From positions 1-64,000 of the forward strand of contig DF239846.1 in NCBI GenBank assembly GCA_000507305.1: a stretch of DNA of 64,000 bases. Direction: 5' to 3'. Below, in pieces: positions 58,712-64,000 of the stretch. Source of the DNA: Breviolum minutum Mf 1.05b.01. Its lineage: Eukaryota; Sar; Dinophyceae; Suessiales; Symbiodiniaceae. Below the pieces are notes generated by a model. That model searched no databases and was not told where the DNA came from. It worked only from the letters and a program-made list of their open reading frames with translations. Position 1 is the first letter of the stretch, and each line of letters opens with the position of its first letter. A program made the position numbers and the translations under genes.

Positions 58712-59208
58712 GTGCATGGGCATGTGGGCATGTGATCGGTCATGTGGGAACCGTCCACCACGCTGTTCCACGGCACCGAGCTACTAATGGCTGATTTAAG
58801 TTGGCACTTTGATGGTTCGAAGCGTCGCACCGCCAAGATTGTACCTTTCGTGCAGACTCGAGAAGTCTGTATGGACATCAATGTATCATCAGGCTTTGTT
58901 TTTTGTTCAGTGATTTGTCTTCATTTAATGGCCTCCTGGCTGATTATGGCTTTGTACTGTTAAAGAGGCAACCCTTTACTGTACCGTTCCACCGGGTGAA
59001 ACGTGGTCATTCAGTCACTGCTGGATTTTGGACGGATGATTTTCTGAGCTGCATGGCCTCATCAAACACAATCCTTATAAATCCTTAGTATTCCTTAATC
59101 ATTTTCCAAATTGCGGATTGGATGGATGATGGAGACATGGACCCCTGGACCCCCACCAAATGAATCGGAAAATGGAAAGAGTTGAAAGCAGGGCCAACGT
59201 CGTTTCAG

Positions 59209-59274
59209 TGTCGGAAATTTTTGTCTCTGCAAGCTGGGCTCTGGAATCAAAACATAACGAATGGCTTCGTGCAG
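59209..59274 (+). CDS. Candidate exon, 21 codons
   Basis: CGTTTCAG, 2 bases, SEIFVSASWALESKHNEWLRA, 1 base, donor GTTTGT. Natural composition. A possible next block follows CTGCAG|G at 59507. Confidence 0.4.
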
Positions 59275-59697
59275 GTTTGTTTCTGAAAGCAAGGGAAATG
59301 GTTACGGCCCTAAAGAATCAGAAAATCGAAGGATTTGTCTGAATCAAAAAACATCGAAGGAATGACTGGTCAGGCCTCTGCAACCACTCGTAACAGATCG
59401 CAGCGGTTTACGGATTGAACGGACTGTAGGGAATTTGCGGATTAGCTCATTGAATTCTCTTTACGGATTTCTCTATTTCTCTTTGAATTTGTGGAAGTTC
59501 TGCAGGCCGTTCCCTCCGACGCCAAGCAATCCAGGCAGGATAGGGTTGGCATGTGTTTTCGATAAAGTTTGATTTGTTTTTTTGGGTGTCATCTCAAGTG
59601 GGCAAGGCCTAAATCCGAGCGCGGACGCCGCGAGCGTGACAGCTCAGTGAGACGTGAGAAGAGTTGAATCGTTTGGAATTTTCACCAGAGAAAACCA

Positions 59698-59752
59698 TAG
59701 CAGTTGCCATAGCCACTATAGCCACTATAGCCATAGCTACGATAGCTATGCT
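59698..59752. repeat. Imperfect ATAGCCA microsatellite
   Basis: Short array of atagcc and atagct units (catagccactatagccact and on). The frame through it (Ile/Ala/Thr only) is not taken as coding. Confidence 0.6.
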
Positions 59753-60044
59753 GCTTGAACCTTTCCATTCCAGATTGACAACATTGAATTTCACCATATT
59801 TCACGTTGTTTCGGGAAAAACATCAACATACGCCCACATGCTGCAGTGCTCGCGCTATATTTGCATGATCCCAGAAATCTTCTCTCAGGTCTCCAAGCGT
59901 GGTTGTGGCATGTTGTCATGAATTCAATTATGATTCAAGATCGTCTATATTGTCCTGGCGACATAGAAAGGTTTATCCAAGGTATGCCATGGCTCATGCT
60001 TCCAATCCTCGCTTTGGTTTCCTGATGTTTCTTCTAATTCCAAG

Positions 60045-60108
60045 GAATGGGGATGACAGCGATAGCAGTGGAACCGGCTCGGCAGCGGGCATCAGCATGT
60101 CCCAAGAG
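60045..60108 (+). CDS. Candidate exon, Ser/Gly/Asp linker
   Basis: TTCCAAG|G, 1 base, NGDDSDSSGTGSAAGISMSQ and E, donor GTCTGC. Typical disordered linker composition; function unknown. Confidence 0.4.
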
Positions 60109-60510
60109 GTCTGCAGCAAGAGGGCGCACGGCACAACCGCATCTCTAAAGTTGAACAGTTGTAACTATAAACTCATCGGGCCAGATGGACCTTTTTCGAA
60201 AACTGGAAGAACTGAAGTATGATTTCTAGGAACCTTTTGCAACTGTACCTCGTTCATTTTAGCACATCTTTTCTGTACATCACTTTTTGGCCTTGCCTTG
60301 CAAATAGAAAACTGCAGTTCAAATGACTGGGTCGGCGTATCTCGAAGAAATCTACCTTGCTCAAGATACTGAGCCATAGGAGTCCTATTCCCCTCTGTGT
60401 GTCCACATCACTCCACTTTCTCAATATTTCTTGCACTTCTCACTGCTTTGGATTCCATTAATTTTGATTTGCTATTTTCAAATCAATTTGTAGCTCTTCC
60501 GGCTTCTGAC

Positions 60511-60677
60511 AGGTGGAATTTCTCTACTCGAGGCATGAGCGCGTCTTCATGTTCCTTCTCTTCATCCAGTTTCTGCTTGAGGCCACAAAGTAGGTCAAGG
60601 TGTTCCGCAGCCAGAGGATTGTCCCTGTTCAACAACCGGAGGAAGCAAGCGAATTTGGCTGTTGATCTTGGGAACAG
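60511..60677 (-). CDS. Candidate minus-strand exon, TPR-like helices
   Basis: After minus-strand acceptor GTACAG at 60678 the frame is open for 59 codons to TGA (60501). It includes DNPLAAEHLDLLCGLKQKLD and EEKEHEDALMP, which match a TPR loop plus helix A and the start of helix B. Donor GTAGAG (exon ends 60528) or GTCAGA (ends 60511) both fit. The plus strand here is Ser/Arg-rich and less natural. It could be a second TPR gene, convergent with the plus-strand genes. Confidence 0.45.
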
Positions 60678-60807
60678 CTGTACTTTTGAGGTTTCAAGTT
60701 TTTTTAAAACCTTGTTTTTTGAAACCTAACATCATCGCTTTATCAACAAAGGAGTCTTCCAAGATCCTTTCATCATTGTGAGGCCAACCCCAGGCCAGGA
60801 CATCTAG

Positions 60808-61005
60808 TTTGGGCTGGTGGGATCTCCATCAACCTCCGTCGTGGCCAGTCCTTGTACGCTGCGGTTTTCATTGTGCGAATGCGTCCGTCCGGGCCCACAC
60901 TTGCTGCAGCAGTACCCGTGCTGAAGGATGAAAAACACCACCACCACCACCACCACCACCACCACCACCACCACCACCACCACCACCACCACCACCACCA
61001 CCACC

Positions 61006-61039
<34 letters not shown>

Positions 61040-61053
61040 TCATCACCATCATT

Positions 61054-61109
<56 letters not shown>

Positions 61110-61238
61110 GGAGCCTTTCTTCTGCTCGTGTTGGCTCCTGATCAAAGGTCCATGTTCGAACTGGAAGCCATGTACAACTGGGAGATTTCGCCTAAAAGTG
61201 CGGAGGTGCCCCGATTGCGGGTCTTTTCGGGTTTCGTG
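60808..61238 (+). CDS. Candidate exon with internal polyhistidine tract, helicase-like flanks
   Basis: One frame is open from CATCTAG at 60807 to donor GTAAAC at 61239. The left flank includes GQSLYAAVFIVRMRPSGPTL and AAAVPVLKDE. The right flank includes GAFLLLVLAPDQRSMFELEA and LRVFSGFV. The order resembles a DEAD-box helicase from motif I (GSGKTLA...PVL) to motif Ia (VLAPTREL), but the Walker lysine is replaced by Pro and motif Ia is altered, so activity is doubtful. Between the flanks, 58 codons are His except one Tyr. Frame is kept across the repeat. The assignment is by eye. Confidence 0.4.
60936..61109. repeat. CAC/CAT trinucleotide array, 174 bp
   Basis: About 28 CAC units followed by CAT units with a few CAC and one TAT. 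The switch from a pure CAC block to a mostly CAT block indicates two expansions. In the plus-strand frame of its flanks it encodes histidine. Confidence 0.95.
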
Positions 61239-63466
61239 GTAAACATTTTGGTTGGGTAAAGAAAGGGTAGGTGGGTGGAGCGAGTTCGGATTTGACGGCG
61301 GTGGTTCGCGGGTGATTGTGATTATGCTCATTGACATTCGAGTAGCATCAGCCTCAAGACAAGGCAAAAGCCTAGATCATGTTTTGCGGTACTGGTACCT
61401 AATGAAACTGTCTTCAACTATATACATGAAGTGGCATCTTGTACTGCCTTGGGATGAGCAGAACTACTTATTCTCTGAAAGATGCCAAGATGTTGGAGTG
61501 TATCCAAGATGAGAGGCTTAGTATTGCTAGTGATCTTTGATCATAGGGATGTTTTAAACTAGCACTTTGCAGATCCTCCAGTGGTGAAAATGCTTCCCAG
61601 GCATTTGAGTTTGTTTCACTGTGGTGAAGTTTTTTTAGCACTTTGACCTGATCCCTTTGCTTTGAGGGTGATACATTTTGTTTAAACGTACTGCTATTGA
61701 AGGAATCGGCCATGATTCTTTTCGATATTTAGCATGTTGAGCCAGATTGTGAATACAATCGAGATTCGAGATGTGATCAACATCCTGAATAGGAAAGTAT
61801 CAAGACGATATAAAGAGGACATGTAATGACAGTCCAAAAAACATGTTTGTTTCTTCTTTCTGAGTTTTCAACCCCCGTCATTTGAACCCCTGGACTGGTG
61901 CCCCCGTCATGTTGCCAGGTGATTCTTTGGACCACTTTGATTATCCAGGCTGGAGGGTCAGCAAAAAATGCGAAGCAATGTTGTAAGTCGTAAGTAGATA
62001 TGGAAGCAAAATGGCCTGCCTCCACATGCCCGGTATGTCGATGTTTTCGTCGAAACTGATGAGAATTTGCACAGGAAGTTGAACTTATTATACCTTGCAA
62101 AATGAAATTCGATCACCCACCCACGATTTTTTTTGGTGCTTCTAGGTCTGTTTTCCCGCCCTGCAAGAATCACAAAGTAATGTCCTCTATTCGTTTGACA
62201 ACAGCCACAGATACGAACACATTTCAGATTTTTGCATCCAATTTCTTAAAGCGTCCTGTTCCCAACACTTCACTCAACATAAAGCCTCACCTGACAATGC
62301 ATCCGGAATCCACGAATTATATAATATTGTCTATCAGCACCTTCACCGGCACCTTGAAATGATTGATTGAATTTTCCCACAAAGACTCCAGAACTTGTCG
62401 CGGCATCATGCCAGATTGTCTTTGGTTTGGTCTACTATACCATGGCGACACTCGCTATTTGTACCAAGAGGTGCGACGACTTATTGTGAGGTATCATTGA
62501 TGTCACCACACCAGGAATTTGAAGTGTTTCTCCCTGTGCCATCAAATTCCTTTGCTGATTGCAATAATAGGCAGTTACTTTACAATCTCAGAGCACATCA
62601 TCCAAATACTGTTTTGAGGTTGGAGATCCAACTGCCAACCGCGAATGAATGCTTAGACTATTCCGATATATTCCGCCTACCACTTCATTGAGAGAATGGC
62701 AGACTTTAATTGATACCAATCAGAGGTCCGTCCATTATCTTTCAATTCGGAATTTCATGACGACTTGGGTTGATGCTGAGCCAATGGCAGAAAGGAGTGG
62801 AGATTTGCATTGTTTGAAATTATTTCTGAATAGCATAGCTGTAGCAGATCAGAGTTCATCTCGTTGAAAAAAGACACACGCAAGATTGTCATCTATTATA
62901 TATATATATATTTATTATAAGTCCTTTTTTTCCCCGAATCCATCTCCTTTGCGAGCGTCAACGTCATTCAGATTGTCCTCCTCTAAATTGATGTTTTTGC
63001 TTTCGAGTCCAATAGACAATGCAAGGCCAAAGCACTTCCAGATGTTTGCGAAGACCTGCCTTTGTGGAGTGCGGGTCCTCAAGGATACACACACACGGAA
63101 GGTGGTTGCAAAATGTAGCATAAAATTAAGGGGTACATACTTGTAACATCTTGTAACTGGTTTGCGATTTGAAGTTGTGGAATTGCACCATTACAGTAGC
63201 AAGGTGTAGCACGGATTCCTGCACATGATGCATTTGCTGATGCGGATTTCTTGGCTGTCATCTCTACTTGAATGTTTCGTTCGCTTCGATTGTACAGTCA
63301 GACTGCTTAAGACAGCTGTGCATATTAAGAGCTGAAATATCAGGGTTTGAATCGGCAATCCGCAGCAATGATCACAAGATATAGTCATCGGATCCCATCG
63401 GATTCTCCATGATTCTTCCTGTGACCTTTGAACCTCTGAAAACAACATGCATCATATGCATCCAAG
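61239..63466. other. No firmly supported gene; weak coding patches
   Basis: At 62408-62500 a plus frame from ATG (MPDCLWFGLLYHG, then YLYQEVRRLIV) and at 62690-62867 another in a different frame (REWQTLIDTNQRS, then TTWVDAEPMAER) look protein-like and faintly like an OTU protease, but frames disagree. A TA run is at 62896-62913. Nothing else is recognised. Confidence 0.3.
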
Positions 63467-63552
63467 GTGGTGGGTTTGGTGCTTTTGGCCTACGCGGACA
63501 AATTCAATTTGCCCATCTTCTTCTTGCGTCTATTGGCCTACATCTATGCAAG
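63467..63552 (+). CDS. Candidate exon, NAD-dependent epimerase-like
   Basis: ATCCAAG|G, 28 codons and 2 bases, GC donor. VLLAYADKFNLPIFFLRLLA followed by YIYA resembles the segment after the catalytic YxxxK of sugar epimerases (A...LVLAYA..F.LP...LR..N.YG). The GP after YG is missing. The catalytic and NAD-binding exons were not found upstream. Confidence 0.35.
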
Positions 63553-63606
63553 GCTCACCGAGTGTTGAGGAATTCATGTGTGTGTCCTATGCCGAAGCAG
63601 TGTCAG

Positions 63607-63676
63607 GGACCAGGCAATTGCATACCCCAACAAACTCGCCATTGGCTTCTGTAGACAGTTGGGCCCTGGCCACCGG
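63607..63676 (+). CDS. Candidate exon, epimerase-like continuation
   Basis: GTGTCAG|G supplies the base needed by the preceding exon, then DQAIAYPNKLAIGFCRQLGP and GHR to donor GTACTG in phase 0. It matches the PNKLIPxFIRQLLxG stretch that follows YGPR in dTDP-glucose dehydratase and related epimerases. The intron would be 54 bases. The gene would continue beyond the window. Confidence 0.35.
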
Positions 63677-64000
63677 GTACTGTCAACACGTTTGAACACT
63701 ATATAGTTGGCATCTGTAATTCTAAGTGTTTCGCCGATCGAAAGATTAAGGATGCACAAAGTGTTTCCAGTCGTTGAGCCTTAGGAGTTTTGAGGTTTGA
63801 CAGTTTTGACAACTTTGGCAGGTTCTTGCAAGGCCTTACTGCAAGCATCTTGCTTTTGCCGGGGATCTCGGGGTTGGTGGACCGCGCGGTGCGCACAGCT
63901 AGAGTCGCAGACATGTTTTTTTCACACACGGAAACACCATGATGTCAAAAAACAGATCTATCAAATGACTTGACTTCGCCTTGCAATCCGGGCATGCGTC

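Noticed and set aside
59664..59921. Ile/Ala/Thr-rich frame over the atagcc array
   Set aside because: Produced by a microsatellite; the sequence after it shows no codon pattern.
60928..61242. Long polythreonine/polyisoleucine frame through the trinucleotide array
   Set aside because: Its flanks are not protein-like; the histidine frame has natural sequence on both sides.
60804..61367. Minus-strand polymethionine/polyvaline frame through the array
   Set aside because: It is the antisense of the repeat, with no splice-bounded or natural flanks.
1..64000. CRISPR arrays, bacterial operons, promoters or Shine-Dalgarno sites
   Set aside because: None seen; the window has eukaryotic features only. 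The dinoflagellate spliced-leader sequence was also looked for and not found.

Overview
The window looks like nuclear DNA of a dinoflagellate, most likely of the Symbiodinium type. Four observations point that way. There is one long retrotransposon polyprotein in otherwise gene-poor sequence. Short protein-like open segments are bounded by AG|G acceptors. Their donors are a mix of GT, GC and possibly GA. Kinesin-light-chain-type TPR coding is cut into very small exons. The lineage is an inference: no rRNA, tRNA or spliced-leader gene was found. Two ambiguous bases lie at 146 and 38198.

The only securely annotated unit is a complete Ty1/copia-type LTR retrotransposon on the minus strand, 2408-10389. 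It has two identical 167-bp LTRs, a 5-bp target duplication (AAAAG), a primer site matching the anticodon arm of initiator tRNA-Met, a polypurine tract and one uninterrupted Gag-Pol frame of about 2521 residues. Protease, integrase, reverse transcriptase and RNase H motifs are intact. The C-terminus carries an unusual membrane segment and two copies of a Cys/His motif.

The rest (10.4-64 kb) has no long reading frame, but reading it for splice-bounded codon blocks shows many candidate exons. The best case is a plus-strand gene between about 47.5 and 56.3 kb. Twenty-four small blocks encode consecutive TPR helices, and the splice phase agrees at every junction but one. Other plus-strand blocks lie at 13.2-18.5, 20.8-23.4, 25.9-29.0, 37.5-46.2, 58.6-61.2 and 63.4-63.7 kb. 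Minus-strand blocks lie at 24.8, 29.3-30.0, 33.7-35.0, 38.7 and 60.6 kb. One plus-strand block contains a 58-codon, almost pure histidine tract, and a pair at the right end resembles an NAD-dependent epimerase.

All exon calls are by-eye predictions from reading frame, splice sites and phase. No transcript or homology search was available. Unless an entry says otherwise, membership of neighbouring exons in one gene is inference.
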